NCBI RefSeq assembly: GCF_016811995.1
Contig: NZ_CP069159.1
Location: forward strand, 4,340,001 to 4,404,000
DNA: 64,000 nucleotides
DNA from: Citrobacter sp. R56
Lineage (GTDB): Bacteria > Pseudomonadota > Gammaproteobacteria > Enterobacterales > Enterobacteriaceae
Direction: 5' to 3'
A program made the translations under genes and the position numbers. Of the stretch, positions 1 to 14,391 are shown piece after piece (position 1 is the first letter of the stretch; the number at the start of each line of letters is the position of its first letter). The notes beneath the pieces were generated by a model. The model did not search any database, was not told the DNA's origin, and was given only the letters and a program-made list of their open reading frames with translations.

Positions 1-819
<819 letters not shown>

Positions 820-833
820 TCAGTGCACGATGT

Positions 834-910
834 TGCCGGATGGCGGTGCAAGCACCTTATCCGGCCTACAGGCTGTCGTAGGCCGGATAAGCAAATGCGC
901 CATCCGGCTT
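834..910. repeat. Pair of REP sequences (BIME) between aceA and aceK
   Basis: Two imperfect palindromic units face each other. They share the cores 'ttatccggcctaca' and 'gtaggccggataa' and the outer arms 'tgccggatggcg' and 'cgccatccggc'. This is the usual enterobacterial REP/BIME form. It lies in the aceA-aceK gap, where such elements can stabilise upstream mRNA and reduce expression of the distal gene. Confidence 0.85.
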
Positions 911-918
911 GCGCTACA

Positions 919-2223
919 TCAGAACTGAGATTCTTCAGTGGACCCCGTCAGTGCGGTGACCGAAGAGGCGCCTCCCTGAATAATGGTGGTGACTTTGTCG
1001 AAGTAACCGGTCCCCACTTCTTGTTGGTGCGAGACGAAGGTATAGCCGTCTTTACCTGCGGCGAACTCCGGCTGCTGGACCTTCTCGACGTAGTGCTTCA
1101 TGCCTTCACCCTGCGCATAGGAACGCGCGAGGTCGAACATGTTGAACCACATGCTGTGGATACCTGCCAGCGTGATGAACTGGTATTTGTAGCCCATATC
1201 CGACAACTGCTGCTGGAAGCTGGCAATCGTTTTGTCGTCCAGCTTCTTCTGCCAGTTAAATGATGGAGAACAGTTGTAGGCCAGCAGTTTGCCTGGATAC
1301 TTCGCATGAATGGCATCGGCAAAACGTTTAGCCAGCTCGAGGTCCGGCGTGGAGGTTTCGCACCACACCAGATCCGCATACGGCGCATAGGCCAGGCCAC
1401 GGCTGATTGCCTGTTCGATACCGGCGTGCGTACGATAGAAACCTTCACTGGTACGCTCGCCGGTGATGAATTCGCTGTCATAGGGATCGCAGTCTGAGGT
1501 GATAAGGTCGGCTGCGTCTGCATCGGTACGGGCAATCACCAGCGTCGGTACGCCCATCACATCGGCCGCCAGGCGCGCAGCCACCAGTTTTTGAATCGCT
1601 TCCTGCGTCGGCACCAGAACCTTACCGCCCATGTGACCACATTTCTTCACTGACGCCAGCTGATCTTCGAAGTGAACAGCCGCTGCACCGGCCTCAATCA
1701 TCGATTTCATCAGTTCAAATGCGTTCAGCACGCCACCAAACCCGGCTTCCGCATCGGCGACGATCGGCAGGAAGTAATCCACATAGCGAGGATCGTTGGG
1801 TTCAATACCGGTGGACCACTGGATCTGATCCGCACGACGGAAAGTGTTGTTGATCCGATCCACCACGGCCGGGACGGAGTTCGCCGGGTACAGTGATTGA
1901 TCCGGGTACATGCTCGACGCCAGGTTCGCATCCGCCGCCACCTGCCAACCAGACAGATAGACCGCTTCAATACCGGCTTTCGCCTGCTGCAATGCCTGAC
2001 CACCGGTCAGCGCGCCGAGGCTATTGATGTAGCCTTTTTTCGATTCGCCGTGCAGCAGACGCCACATTTTGGCGGCACCCAGCTGTGCCAGCGTGCATTC
2101 CGGATTGACCGAACCACGTAATTTCACCACTTCCTCCGCGCTATAAGGGCGACGAATGCCTTCCCAGCGCGGTTGTGTCCATTCTTGCTGTAATTCTTCG
2201 ATTTGTTGGGTACGGGTTTTCAT
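919..2223 (-). CDS. aceA: Isocitrate lyase
   Basis: Cleaves isocitrate to glyoxylate and succinate, the first step of the glyoxylate shunt, in the cytosol. The protein is 434 aa, the usual length, starting at [10 protein letters not shown]. The catalytic signature KKCGH is at residues 193-197 (Cys195), and the conserved stretch around HFEDQ precedes it. An in-frame ATG five codons upstream (2238) has a well-spaced AGGAG, so a 439-aa form is possible. I chose 2223 because it matches the E. coli protein start. It is the middle gene of aceBAK. Confidence 0.97.
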   Translation of the reverse strand: MKTRTQQIEELQQEWTQPRWEGIRRPYSAEEVVKLRGSVNPECTLAQLGAAKMWRLLHGESKKGYINSLGALTGGQALQQAKAGIEAVYLSGWQVAADANLASSMYPDQSLYPANSVPAVVDRINNTFRRADQIQWSTGIEPNDPRYVDYFLPIVADAEAGFGGVLNAFELMKSMIEAGAAAVHFEDQLASVKKCGHMGGKVLVPTQEAIQKLVAARLAADVMGVPTLVIARTDADAADLITSDCDPYDSEFITGERTSEGFYRTHAGIEQAISRGLAYAPYADLVWCETSTPDLELAKRFADAIHAKYPGKLLAYNCSPSFNWQKKLDDKTIASFQQQLSDMGYKYQFITLAGIHSMWFNMFDLARSYAQGEGMKHYVEKVQQPEFAAGKDGYTFVSHQQEVGTGYFDKVTTIIQGGASSVTALTGSTEESQF

Positions 2224-2329
2224 GTGCAGATGCTCCATATTATTCTCCTGGTTTTCCAGGCGTTATTGGTGAAAGCAGTTTGGTCACGGGCAGTTTGCGT
2301 ACTGCCCTGGTTCAAAATGGCCTGGGCAT

Positions 2330-3931
2330 TTACGCCAGCAGGCGATAGCCTGGCAGGGTCAGGAAGTCGATTAATTCATCAGACGTCGTGATCTGCTCCA
2401 TCAGACGGGCGGCCTCATCGAAACGCCCGCTGCTGAAGCGGTGCTCGCCGAGTTCTTCCTGAATCACCAGCATCTCTTCTGCCAGCATCTGGCGGAACAG
2501 CGCTTTGGTGACGGCTTTGCCATTGCTGAGGGTTTTCTCGTGATGGATCCACTGCCAGATAGAGGTACGGGAGATTTCCGCCGTCGCGGCATCTTCCATC
2601 AGGCCGTAAATCGGTACGCAGCCGTTGCCGGAGATCCACGCTTCGATGTACTGCACCGCCACGCGAATATTGGCGCGCATCCCCTCTTCAGTACGCTCAC
2701 CTTCACAGGGTGCCAGCAGTTGTTCGGCGGTAATCGGCGCATCGTCATCACGCGTGACGAACAGTTGGTTTTTATGCTCGCCGAGGATTTCATCAAACAC
2801 CGCCATCGCGGTATCCGCCAGGCCCGGGTGGGCAACCCAGGTGCCGTCGTGGCCATTATTGGCTTCCAGCGATTTGTCCGCTTTTACCTTGTTGAGCACC
2901 TGATTATTGCGAGCGGTATCTTTGCTCGGAATGAATGCCGCCATGCCGCCCATCGCAAATGCGCCGCGCTTGTGGCAGGTTTTGATCAGCAGACGTGAGT
3001 AAGCGCTGAGGAACGGTTTGTCCATCGTCACCACCTGGCGGTCTGGCAGTACACGATCCGGGTGATTCTTCAACGTTTTGATATAGCTGAAAATGTAATC
3101 CCAGCGACCGCAGTTGAGACCGACAATATGGTCACGCAACGCATGCAGGATTTCGTCCATCTGGAACACTGCCGGCAGCGTTTCAATCAATAACGTCGCT
3201 TTGATGGTGCCCCGCGCCAGATTAAAACGATCTTCAGCGTAGCTGAACACTTCGCTCCACCACGCCGCTTCCTGCCAGGCCTGGGTTTTCGGCAGGTAGA
3301 AATAGGGACCGCTGCCTTTTGCCAGCAACGCTTTGTAGTTGTGGAAGAAATAGAGGGCAAAATCAAACAGGCTGCCCGGGATCGCTTCGCCACGCCAGGT
3401 GACATGTTTTTCCGGCAAATGCAGGCCGCGCACGCGGCAAATCAGTAAGGCAGGGTCGGGTTTGAGCTGGTAGATTTTTCCGGCTTCATTGGTGTAGCTA
3501 ATGGTGCCATTGACCGCGTCGCGCAGGTTAATTTGACCATCAATGACTTTATTCCAGTCCGGCGCCAGGGAATCCTCAAAATCCGCCATGAAGACCTTCA
3601 CGTTAGCATTCAGGGCGTTAATCACCATTTTGCGCTCAACAGGACCGGTAATTTCTACGCGCCGATCTTGTAAGTCCTCGGGAATCCCACGAATTTTCCA
3701 GTCACCATTACGAATGGAAGCCGTTTCCGAAATAAAATCAGGCAACTTACCATTGTCGATATCCTGCTGTTGCTGGATACGTGCGGCCAGCAGTTTATTA
3801 CGCTTCGGCGTAAACCGCGTCACCAGCTCGGTCAGAAACTCCACCGCTTCTGCGGTCAAAATGTGCTTCTCTTGCTCGCCATATGGCCGGGTAAACAGCA
3901 ATTCGTCAGTTGTCGTTGCCTGTTGATTCAT
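2330..3931 (-). CDS. aceB: Malate synthase A
   Basis: Condenses glyoxylate with acetyl-CoA to form malate, the second glyoxylate-shunt step. The protein is 533 aa, the family length. The frame is open further upstream, but the start MNQQATTTDEL at 3931 matches known MasA and has a GGAGCTG ribosome binding sequence just before it. Landmarks include the ITGPVERKM segment, the metal-binding acidic motif in ADFEDSLAP and the C-terminal LPGYRLLA. It is first in aceBAK; aceA follows after about 100 bp. Confidence 0.97.
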   Translation of the reverse strand: MNQQATTTDELLFTRPYGEQEKHILTAEAVEFLTELVTRFTPKRNKLLAARIQQQQDIDNGKLPDFISETASIRNGDWKIRGIPEDLQDRRVEITGPVERKMVINALNANVKVFMADFEDSLAPDWNKVIDGQINLRDAVNGTISYTNEAGKIYQLKPDPALLICRVRGLHLPEKHVTWRGEAIPGSLFDFALYFFHNYKALLAKGSGPYFYLPKTQAWQEAAWWSEVFSYAEDRFNLARGTIKATLLIETLPAVFQMDEILHALRDHIVGLNCGRWDYIFSYIKTLKNHPDRVLPDRQVVTMDKPFLSAYSRLLIKTCHKRGAFAMGGMAAFIPSKDTARNNQVLNKVKADKSLEANNGHDGTWVAHPGLADTAMAVFDEILGEHKNQLFVTRDDDAPITAEQLLAPCEGERTEEGMRANIRVAVQYIEAWISGNGCVPIYGLMEDAATAEISRTSIWQWIHHEKTLSNGKAVTKALFRQMLAEEMLVIQEELGEHRFSSGRFDEAARLMEQITTSDELIDFLTLPGYRLLA

Positions 3932-4013
3932 TGTGCAGCTCCTCGTCATGGATCCGAATACTTCCCCCAATGCGAACGAAGGATCGTTGTGTGGTTTTCG
4001 TTCAGCACAACTA

Positions 4014-4058
4014 AGACTACCCAATTAAAAATCAAAATCAAAAACAATTTCCATTTTT
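4014..4058 (-). promoter_or_regulatory. aceBAK promoter with IclR operator
   Basis: Read on the minus strand, the sequence TGGAAATTGTTTTTGATTTT (complement of 4036-4055) matches the IclR box known at E. coli aceB. It overlaps a -35-like TTGATT (4036-4041), which sits 16 bp from a -10-like TAGTCT (4014-4019). Repression by IclR with relief on acetate is therefore expected. The assignment rests on similarity to the E. coli site. Confidence 0.75.
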
Positions 4059-4133
4059 AATTTAATTTATGATTAACTTGTTGATAACAGTAAAAATAAA
4101 ATTCAATTACACGATGAGGTGCATTTCGGAAAT

Positions 4134-4155
4134 AAAAAAGGCACCCGAAGGTGCC
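4134..4155 (-). terminator. Terminator after metA
   Basis: On the minus strand GGCACC-TTCG-GGTGCC is followed by six T residues. This is a compact intrinsic terminator with a UUCG loop, 45 bp past the metA stop and before the aceB promoter region. Confidence 0.85.
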
Positions 4156-4200
4156 TGATTCAACATGCTGAAACGCTTTAGGATCGTTAGCTGCAGAAGA

Positions 4201-5130
4201 TTAATCCAGTGTTGGATTCATGTGACGCAGATCATATGGCGTGATCTGATAGACGTAATAGTTGAGCCAGTTGATGAACAACAAATTGCCATGGCTGCGC
4301 CATGTTGCGCGTGGCCTGTTTTGTGGATCGTTTTTCGGGAAATAGTTGTACGGTACATCCGGGTTTAATCCCGCTTCAACATCCCGAAAATATTCACTGC
4401 CCAGCGTATTCGCATCGTATTCCGGATGACCCGTCACAAAGGCAATGCGCTTATCTTTACTGGCAAACAGGTAAGCATCGCCATCCTCAGTTTCAGCCAG
4501 GATCTCAAGATCGGTATAATCACGGATCAGCACCGATGGGAAATCTGCATAACGTGAGTGCGGGGCGAGGAACGAATCATCGAATCCGCGAGTCAGCAAC
4601 GCATGTGGATGAAGAATATGGTGCTCATAAACACCAGAAAGTTTATCTGTGCGCGTCTGCTTCGGGATCCCGTAGAGGATATTCAGCGCGGCCTGCACCG
4701 CCCAACAGACAAACAACGTCGAGGTGACGTGATCTTTCGCCCATTCCAGTACCTGCCTGATCTGCGGCCAATAAGCGACATCATTAAATTCAACCAGCCC
4801 CAGCGGCGCACCGGTCACAATCAGACCATCAAAGTTCTGATCGCGAATATCGTCAAAGTCACAGTAAAAGTTATTCAGATGTTCCGCTGGCGTATTACGC
4901 GACTCACGAGCATCAATGCGCAGTAATTGAACATCAACCTGAAGCGGTGAGTTCGACAACAGACGCAGGAACTGGTTTTCCGTTTCAATCTTCTTCGGCA
5001 TCAGGTTGAGAATAAGCACCTTCAGAGGGCGAATTTCCTGACCGGAAGCGCGAGACGTCGTCATTACAAAGACGTTTTCCTCACGCAAGAAATTGACGGC
5101 GGGCAGCTCGTCCTGTACGCGAATCGGCAT
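4201..5130 (-). CDS. metA: Homoserine O-succinyltransferase
   Basis: Transfers succinyl from succinyl-CoA to homoserine, the first committed step of methionine synthesis. The protein is 309 aa, as in E. coli. The nucleophile Cys142 lies in FVCWAVQAA, and His235 and Glu237 of the triad lie in GHPEYD. The N-terminus [15 protein letters not shown] matches the family. It is transcribed alone, ends at a strong terminator and has MetJ-type repeats in its promoter region. Confidence 0.97.
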   Translation of the reverse strand: MPIRVQDELPAVNFLREENVFVMTTSRASGQEIRPLKVLILNLMPKKIETENQFLRLLSNSPLQVDVQLLRIDARESRNTPAEHLNNFYCDFDDIRDQNFDGLIVTGAPLGLVEFNDVAYWPQIRQVLEWAKDHVTSTLFVCWAVQAALNILYGIPKQTRTDKLSGVYEHHILHPHALLTRGFDDSFLAPHSRYADFPSVLIRDYTDLEILAETEDGDAYLFASKDKRIAFVTGHPEYDANTLGSEYFRDVEAGLNPDVPYNYFPKNDPQNRPRATWRSHGNLLFINWLNYYVYQITPYDLRHMNPTLD

Positions 5131-5146
5131 AACCTGATAACCTCAC

Positions 5147-5180
5147 TACACACGTTTAAACGTTTAGACATCCAGATAGC
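5147..5180 (-). promoter_or_regulatory. metA operator: MetJ boxes
   Basis: On the minus strand, upstream of metA, there is a run of eight-base met-box-like repeats related to AGACGTCT, including GGATGTCT, AAACGTTT and AAACGTGT. Their position and the sequence around them match E. coli metA. MetJ repression with S-adenosylmethionine is expected by homology. Confidence 0.7.
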
Positions 5181-5286
5181 TGAAGATACCCAGAAATTGT
5201 GCGGATGTCGAGCCTGCATGCTAAAGGTGAGAAAGTTTCACGACGGTATCTACGATAAAATATAAGCATAAATAAAAGGAGAAGAT

Positions 5287-5811
5287 ATGGTTATTAGCAT
5301 TCGCCGATCGCGACGTGATGAAGGCGAGAAATTGATTGCCATCTGGTGTCGTTCAGTCGATGCCACCCATGATTTCCTGTCAGCGGACTATCGCGTTGAG
5401 CTGGAAGACCTGGTCAGTTCGTTTTTACCGGAAGCACCATTATGGGTAGCCGTGACGGAACGGGATGAACCTGTCGGGTTTATGCTGCTCACCGGTGATC
5501 ATATGGATGCATTATTCGTCGATCCTGATGTTCGCGGCTGTGGCGTAGGGAAATGGCTGGTCGAGCATGCTCTGACGCTGGCTCCCGGGTTAACGACCAA
5601 CGTTAATGAGCAAAATGAACAAGCCGTTGGGTTCTATAAGAAGATGGGATTTACAGTGACGGGGCGTTCAGCGGTTGATGATCTTGGAAAACCGTATCCG
5701 TTATTGAATCTGGCATATACCGGGGAAGAAGAGGTTTGGTACGGTTTGTATTGCCGGATAACCCTATCCGGCAAACAACAGATAAAACAAAAGGCCCAGT
5801 CTTTCGACTGA
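5287..5811 (+). CDS. yjaB: GNAT-family N-acetyltransferase, with an unusual C-terminal extension
   Basis: A small cytosolic acetyltransferase of the GNAT fold; YjaB binds acetyl-CoA in E. coli but its substrate is not established. The acetyl-CoA loop is the VRGCGVGKWLVEHAL segment (about residues 80-94), followed by NEQAVGFYKKMGF. The start is supported by AAGGAG before ATG. E. coli YjaB ends near PLLNLAYVGA at 147 aa. Here the frame continues 27 codons through a REP palindrome into the rRNA terminator hairpin and stops inside it, giving 174 aa. The body is intact; the tail looks acquired by loss of the normal stop. Confidence 0.92.
   Translation: MVISIRRSRRDEGEKLIAIWCRSVDATHDFLSADYRVELEDLVSSFLPEAPLWVAVTERDEPVGFMLLTGDHMDALFVDPDVRGCGVGKWLVEHALTLAPGLTTNVNEQNEQAVGFYKKMGFTVTGRSAVDDLGKPYPLLNLAYTGEEEVWYGLYCRITLSGKQQIKQKAQSFD
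5751..5774. repeat. REP-like palindrome at the end of yjaB
   Basis: TTGCCGGATA-ACCC-TATCCGGCAA is a perfect 10-bp-arm palindrome with the REP core GCCGGAT. It lies inside the extended yjaB frame and next to the rRNA terminator. Confidence 0.75.
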
Positions 5812-5826
5812 GCCTTTTGTTTTTAT
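5785..5826 (-). terminator. rRNA operon terminator T1 (rrnE position)
   Basis: A 15-bp hairpin (arms 5787-5801 and 5806-5820, loop TTTC) is homologous to E. coli rrnB T1. On the minus strand it is followed by a T-rich tail (TTTTATCTGTTG). The plus strand also has a T run (5816-5826), so it can act in both directions, serving yjaB as well. Confidence 0.92.
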
Positions 5827-5829
5827 TTA

Positions 5830-5949
5830 ATGCCTGGCAGTTCCCTACTCTCGCATGGGGAGACCCCACACTACCATCGGCGCTACGGCGTTTCACTTCT
5901 GAGTTCGGCATGGGGTCAGGTGGGACCACCGCGCTACAGCCGCCAGGCA
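5830..5949 (-). rRNA. rrf: 5S ribosomal RNA
   Basis: A 120-nt 5S rRNA, the distal gene of this rRNA operon, with the 5' TGCCTGGCGGC and 3' GCCAGGCAT ends that pair to form helix I. It sits directly before the T1 hairpin. The same 120-nt gene recurs at 48761-48880. Confidence 0.98.
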
Positions 5950-6044
5950 AATTCTGTTTATTAACACGCTTATCTGCGTGTTAATTTAATCTGTATCAAG
6001 CTGATATTGATGTCTTTCTTCCACCAAAACACCTTTGGCGTTGT

Positions 6045-8954
<2,910 letters not shown>

Positions 8955-9331
8955 TCACAACCCGAAGGTGTTTCGTAAAACACATCGTGTTGCGAAAATT
9001 TGAGAGACTCGAACACACCGCTTGTCTGTTCTTATTACGGAGAACAGACACAGTGTGTCGTTTCAATTTTCAGCTTGATCCAGATTTTTAAAGAGCAAAT
9101 ATCTCAAACATGACTCGGAAGTCAGTTTTGAGATATTAAGGCAGGTGACTTTCACTCACGAACCAGCAAGTGGCGTCCCCTAGGGGATTCGAACCCCTGT
9201 TACCGCCGTGAAAGGGCGGTGTCCTGGGCCTCTAGACGAAGGGGACACTGAAGTCTCAATCGCAAGACGCCTTGCTATTTACTTTTCATCAGACAATCTG
9301 TGTGAGCACTACAAAGGCAGGTTCTTTAAGG
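8955..9331 (-). other. 16S-23S spacer of the rrnE-position operon (tRNA-Glu type)
   Basis: The internal spacer holds one tRNA-Glu gene. Downstream of it on the minus strand lies an antitermination boxA (TGCTCTTTAAAAAT, about 9083-9096) before 23S. An inverted repeat (arms ATATCTCAAA and TTTGAGATAT around 9099-9136) can form a stem, and the sequences flanking 16S and 23S form the RNase III processing stalks. Confidence 0.85.
9171..9246 (-). tRNA. gltV: tRNA-Glu (anticodon TTC)
   Basis: A 76-nt cloverleaf with encoded CCA. The acceptor begins GTCCCC and ends GGGGAC-G-CCA, the anticodon loop CTTTCAC reads TTC, and the T arm contains GTTCGAATC. It is the spacer tRNA of the rrnE-position operon; the symbol follows E. 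coli. Confidence 0.97.
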
Positions 9332-10873
<1,542 letters not shown>

Positions 10874-11004
10874 AAGTTTGATGCTCGTGAATTAAACTTC
10901 GTAATGAATTACGTATGTTCACTCTTGAGACTTGGTATTCATTTTTCGTCTTGCGACGTTAAGAATCCGTATCTTCGAGTGCCCACACAGATTGTCTGAT
11001 AAAT

Positions 11005-11192
11005 TGTTAAAGAGCAGTTGCGACGCGCTTTAGCGCTCTGTCGCGAGGTGGCGTATATTACGCTTTCCTCTTTCAGAGTCAACCCTGATTTTCAGGATTT
11101 TTCTCTTCAACCGAACCGGCTGTTTGTGTGAAGTGATTCACATCCGCCGTGTCGATGGAGGCGCATTATAGGGAGTTCTCTGGCGCCCGCAA
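11005..11192 (-). promoter_or_regulatory. rRNA promoters P1 and P2 and leader boxA (rrnE position)
   Basis: P1 has -35 TTGCGG (complement 11187-11192) and -10 TATAAT (11165-11170) with a 16-bp spacer and a GC-rich discriminator before GCGCCTCC. P2 has -35 TTGACT (11077-11082) and -10 TAATAT (11055-11060), also with 16 bp. The leader carries boxA TGCTCTTTAACA (11005-11016) for Nus-dependent antitermination. This layout is typical of stringently controlled enterobacterial rRNA operons. Confidence 0.92.
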
Positions 11193-11373
11193 CCCTTAAA
11201 TGACAGAAAAATGACTGACTGCTGCATTCCACAGCAAAACCCCGTCTTATACCCATTTACACACAGAGTTATCCACAAACGCTCCGATCATTTCTGCGAT
11301 CTTCTTTCTATATATACGATCTTCAGCGAGCAAAATTGGGGTCAACATTGAAAAAGAAAAATTCGCGAGCGTT
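11193..11373. other. Divergent region between rRNA P1 and the purH operator
   Basis: There is no gene here. It should hold the upstream activating region (Fis sites, UP element) of rRNA P1, but I could not place individual Fis sites. It contains a perfect DnaA-box nonamer TTATCCACA at 11269-11277 and three GATC sites between about 11287 and 11324 around an AT-rich TATATATA stretch. Confidence 0.55.
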
Positions 11374-11395
11374 GCGCAAACGTTTTCGTTACAAT
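11374..11395 (+). promoter_or_regulatory. purHD promoter -10 with PurR operator
   Basis: GCGCAAACGTTTTCGT (11374-11389) matches the PurR operator consensus ACGCAAACGTTTTCGT at all but the first base. It directly abuts a -10-like TACAAT (11390-11395). Repression by PurR with hypoxanthine or guanine is expected, as in E. coli. I see no clear -35. Confidence 0.85.
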
Positions 11396-11427
11396 GCCAC
11401 CGCAAAATAAGGATGCCCCGTAAGGGG

Positions 11428-11463
11428 CGTTAGCTGAGTTTTTCACGAAAAATTCAGCTAACG
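11428..11463 (+). promoter_or_regulatory. Long hairpin in the purH leader
   Basis: Arms CGTTAGCTGAGTTTTT and AAAAATTCAGCTAACG enclose the 4-nt loop CACG. All 16 positions pair, with one G-U. It follows a smaller hairpin GCCCC-GTAA-GGGGC (about 11415-11428). No T tract follows, so it is not a standard terminator. The function is unknown; mRNA stability or translational control of purH is possible. Confidence 0.6.
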
Positions 11464-11496
11464 CTCTCTGTCATTGTCAAATCCAGGGGATTTACC

Positions 11497-13086
11497 ATGC
11501 AACAACGTCGTCCAGTCCGCCGCGCTCTGCTCAGTGTTTCTGACAAAGCCGGTATCGTCGAATTCGCCCAGGCACTTTCCGCTCGCGGTGTGGAGCTGCT
11601 GTCTACAGGCGGTACAGCCCGTCTGTTAGCAGAAAAAGGTCTGCCAGTGAACGAAGTTTCCGATTACACCGGTTTCCCGGAGATGATGGATGGACGTGTG
11701 AAGACCCTGCATCCAAAAGTCCACGGCGGCATTCTCGGTCGTCGCGGCCAGGACGATGGGATTATGGAACAACACGGCATCGCGCCGATCGACATGGTGG
11801 TTGTTAACCTTTATCCGTTTGCCCAGACCGTTGCCCGTGATGGCTGCTCGCTGGAAGATGCGGTAGAGAATATTGATATCGGCGGCCCAACCATGGTGCG
11901 CTCCGCCGCCAAGAACCATAAAGACGTCGCCATCGTAGTAAAGAGCAGCGACTATGCCGCCATTATTAAAGAGATGGATGCCAACGACGGTTCTCTTACC
12001 CTCGACACCCGTTTCGACCTCGCCATCAAAGCGTTTGAGCACACCGCCGCCTATGACAGCATGATCGCCAACTACTTCGGCAGCATGGTTCCGGCCTACC
12101 ACGGTGAAAGCAAAGAAGCCGCTGGTCGCTTCCCGCGTACCCTGAACCTCAACTTCATTAAGAAGCAGGATATGCGTTATGGTGAAAACAGCCACCAGCA
12201 GGCTGCCTTCTATATAGAAGAGAGTGTCAAAGAAGCCTCCGTTGCCACCGCAACGCAGGTTCAGGGGAAAGCCCTCTCTTATAACAACATCGCTGACACC
12301 GACGCAGCGCTGGAGTGTGTGAAAGAGTTCGCCGAACCTGCCTGTGTGATTGTGAAGCACGCCAACCCATGCGGCGTCGCCATCAGTAACTCTATCCTCG
12401 ACGCTTACGATCGCGCATACAAAACCGACCCGACCTCCGCATTCGGCGGCATCATCGCCTTTAACCGCGAACTGGATGCTGAAACCGCGCAGGCCATTAT
12501 CTCCCGTCAGTTTGTCGAAGTGATCATTGCGCCGTCCGCAAGCGAAGAAGCATTGAAAATCACCGCAGCCAAACAGAACGTGCGCGTACTGACCTGCGAC
12601 CAGTGGGCTGAGCGCGTACCGAGTCTGGACTTCAAACGTGTGAACGGCGGTTTGCTGGTTCAGGATCGTGACCTGGGCATGGTCGGCGCGGAAGAACTGC
12701 GCGTGGTCACCCAACGTCAGCCGACCGAACAGGAACTGCGTGATGCGCTGTTCTGCTGGAAAGTGGCGAAATTCGTGAAATCCAACGCCATCGTCTATGC
12801 CAAAGGCAATATGACTATCGGTATCGGCGCGGGCCAGATGAGTCGCGTTTACTCAGCGAAGATCGCAGGCATCAAAGCGGCCGACGAAGGTCTGGAAGTG
12901 AAAGGTTCATCGATGGCCTCTGACGCCTTCTTCCCGTTCCGCGACGGTATTGACGCCGCAGCCGCGGCTGGCGTGACCTGCGTCATTCAGCCTGGCGGTT
13001 CTATTCGTGATGATGAAGTGATTGCCGCCGCCGACGAGCACGGTATTGCGATGCTCTTCACTGACATGCGCCACTTCCGCCATTAA
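11497..13086 (+). CDS. purH: Bifunctional AICAR formyltransferase / IMP cyclohydrolase
   Basis: Catalyses the last two steps of IMP synthesis. The protein is 529 aa, the expected length. The N-terminal MGS-like cyclohydrolase domain (about 1-200) begins [13 protein letters not shown] and contains STGGTARLL. The formyltransferase domain follows, with [10 protein letters not shown] and the C-terminal [17 protein letters not shown] precedes the ATG. It is followed by purD after 15 bp in the usual purHD operon, divergent from the rRNA operon. Confidence 0.98.
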   Translation: MQQRRPVRRALLSVSDKAGIVEFAQALSARGVELLSTGGTARLLAEKGLPVNEVSDYTGFPEMMDGRVKTLHPKVHGGILGRRGQDDGIMEQHGIAPIDMVVVNLYPFAQTVARDGCSLEDAVENIDIGGPTMVRSAAKNHKDVAIVVKSSDYAAIIKEMDANDGSLTLDTRFDLAIKAFEHTAAYDSMIANYFGSMVPAYHGESKEAAGRFPRTLNLNFIKKQDMRYGENSHQQAAFYIEESVKEASVATATQVQGKALSYNNIADTDAALECVKEFAEPACVIVKHANPCGVAISNSILDAYDRAYKTDPTSAFGGIIAFNRELDAETAQAIISRQFVEVIIAPSASEEALKITAAKQNVRVLTCDQWAERVPSLDFKRVNGGLLVQDRDLGMVGAEELRVVTQRQPTEQELRDALFCWKVAKFVKSNAIVYAKGNMTIGIGAGQMSRVYSAKIAGIKAADEGLEVKGSSMASDAFFPFRDGIDAAAAAGVTCVIQPGGSIRDDEVIAAADEHGIAMLFTDMRHFRH

Positions 13087-13101
13087 TTCACGGAGCAGAC
13101 G

Positions 13102-14391
13102 ATGAAAGTATTAGTGATTGGTAACGGCGGGCGCGAACATGCGCTGGCCTGGAAAGCGGCGCAGTCGCCGCAGGTTGAAACTGTCTTTGTGGCACCAGGC
13201 AACGCAGGTACGGCGCTGGAGCCAGCCCTGCAAAACGTCGCTATCGGCGTGACCGATATCCCGGCGCTGCTGAGCTTTGCCCAGAATGAGAAGATTGACC
13301 TGACCATCGTCGGCCCGGAAGCGCCGCTGGTGATTGGCGTGGTTGACGCATTCCGCGCTGCGGGCCTGAAAATCTTCGGCCCAACCGAAGGTGCCGCACA
13401 GCTGGAAGGGTCAAAAGCGTTCACCAAGGATTTCCTGGCACGCCATCAGATCCCAACGGCGGAATACCAGAACTTTACCGAGATTGAGCCTGCTCTGGCT
13501 TATCTGCGTGAGAAAGGCGCGCCTATCGTCATTAAAGCTGACGGTCTGGCAGCCGGTAAAGGCGTTATCGTCGCGATGACGCTGAGCGAGGCCGAAGCGG
13601 CCGTTCACGATATGCTGGCAGGTAACGCCTTTGGCGATGCGGGTCATCGCATTGTTATCGAAGAGTTCCTCGACGGCGAAGAAGCGAGCTTTATCGTGAT
13701 GGTTGACGGCGAGCACGTGCTGCCGATGGCCACCAGTCAGGATCACAAACGCGTGGGCGATAAAGATACCGGGCCTAACACCGGCGGGATGGGCGCTTAC
13801 TCCCCTGCCCCGGTGGTAACGGATGAAGTCCACCAGCGCACCATGGAACGCATCATCTGGCCAACCGTGAAAGGCATGGCGGCAGAAGGCAACACCTACA
13901 CCGGTTTTCTGTATGCCGGTCTGATGATCGATAAACAGGGCAATCCGAAGGTTATTGAGTTCAACTGCCGCTTTGGCGATCCGGAAACCCAGCCAATCAT
14001 GCTGCGCATGAAGTCCGATCTGGTTGAGCTGTGCCTGGCCGCCTGCGAAGGCAAGCTGGACGAGAAGACCTCCGAGTGGGACGAGCGTGCTTCTCTGGGC
14101 GTCGTCATGGCAGCGGGCGGTTATCCGGGCGACTACCGCACGGGTGACGTGATCCACGGTCTGCCGCTGGAAGAAGTGGCGAACGGTAAGGTGTTCCACG
14201 CCGGGACTAAACTCGCTGATGACGATCGGGTACTAACCAGCGGTGGGCGCGTGCTGTGCGCTACTGCGCTGGGCCATACCGTCGCCGAAGCACAGAAGCG
14301 CGCCTACGCGCTGATGGATCATATCCACTGGGATGGCAGCTTCAGCCGTAAAGATATCGGCTGGCGCGCCATCGAGCGTGAGCAGAACTAA
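13102..14391 (+). CDS. purD: Phosphoribosylamine-glycine ligase (GAR synthetase)
   Basis: An ATP-grasp ligase that joins glycine to phosphoribosylamine in step 2 of purine synthesis. The protein is 429 aa, the family length. The N-terminal motif is VIGNGGREHALAWK, the ATP-grasp core includes ADGLAAGKGV, and the metal-binding part is EFNCRFGDPE. It is the second gene of purHD. Its stop overlaps the stop of convergent zraR by 4 bp, and no separate terminator is visible there. Confidence 0.98.
   Translation: MKVLVIGNGGREHALAWKAAQSPQVETVFVAPGNAGTALEPALQNVAIGVTDIPALLSFAQNEKIDLTIVGPEAPLVIGVVDAFRAAGLKIFGPTEGAAQLEGSKAFTKDFLARHQIPTAEYQNFTEIEPALAYLREKGAPIVIKADGLAAGKGVIVAMTLSEAEAAVHDMLAGNAFGDAGHRIVIEEFLDGEEASFIVMVDGEHVLPMATSQDHKRVGDKDTGPNTGGMGAYSPAPVVTDEVHQRTMERIIWPTVKGMAAEGNTYTGFLYAGLMIDKQGNPKVIEFNCRFGDPETQPIMLRMKSDLVELCLAACEGKLDEKTSEWDERASLGVVMAAGGYPGDYRTGDVIHGLPLEEVANGKVFHAGTKLADDDRVLTSGGRVLCATALGHTVAEAQKRAYALMDHIHWDGSFSRKDIGWRAIEREQN

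Noticed and set aside
11626..14199. Long antisense open frames within purH and purD
   Set aside because: They mirror the coding strand's third-position bias and have no recognisable products.
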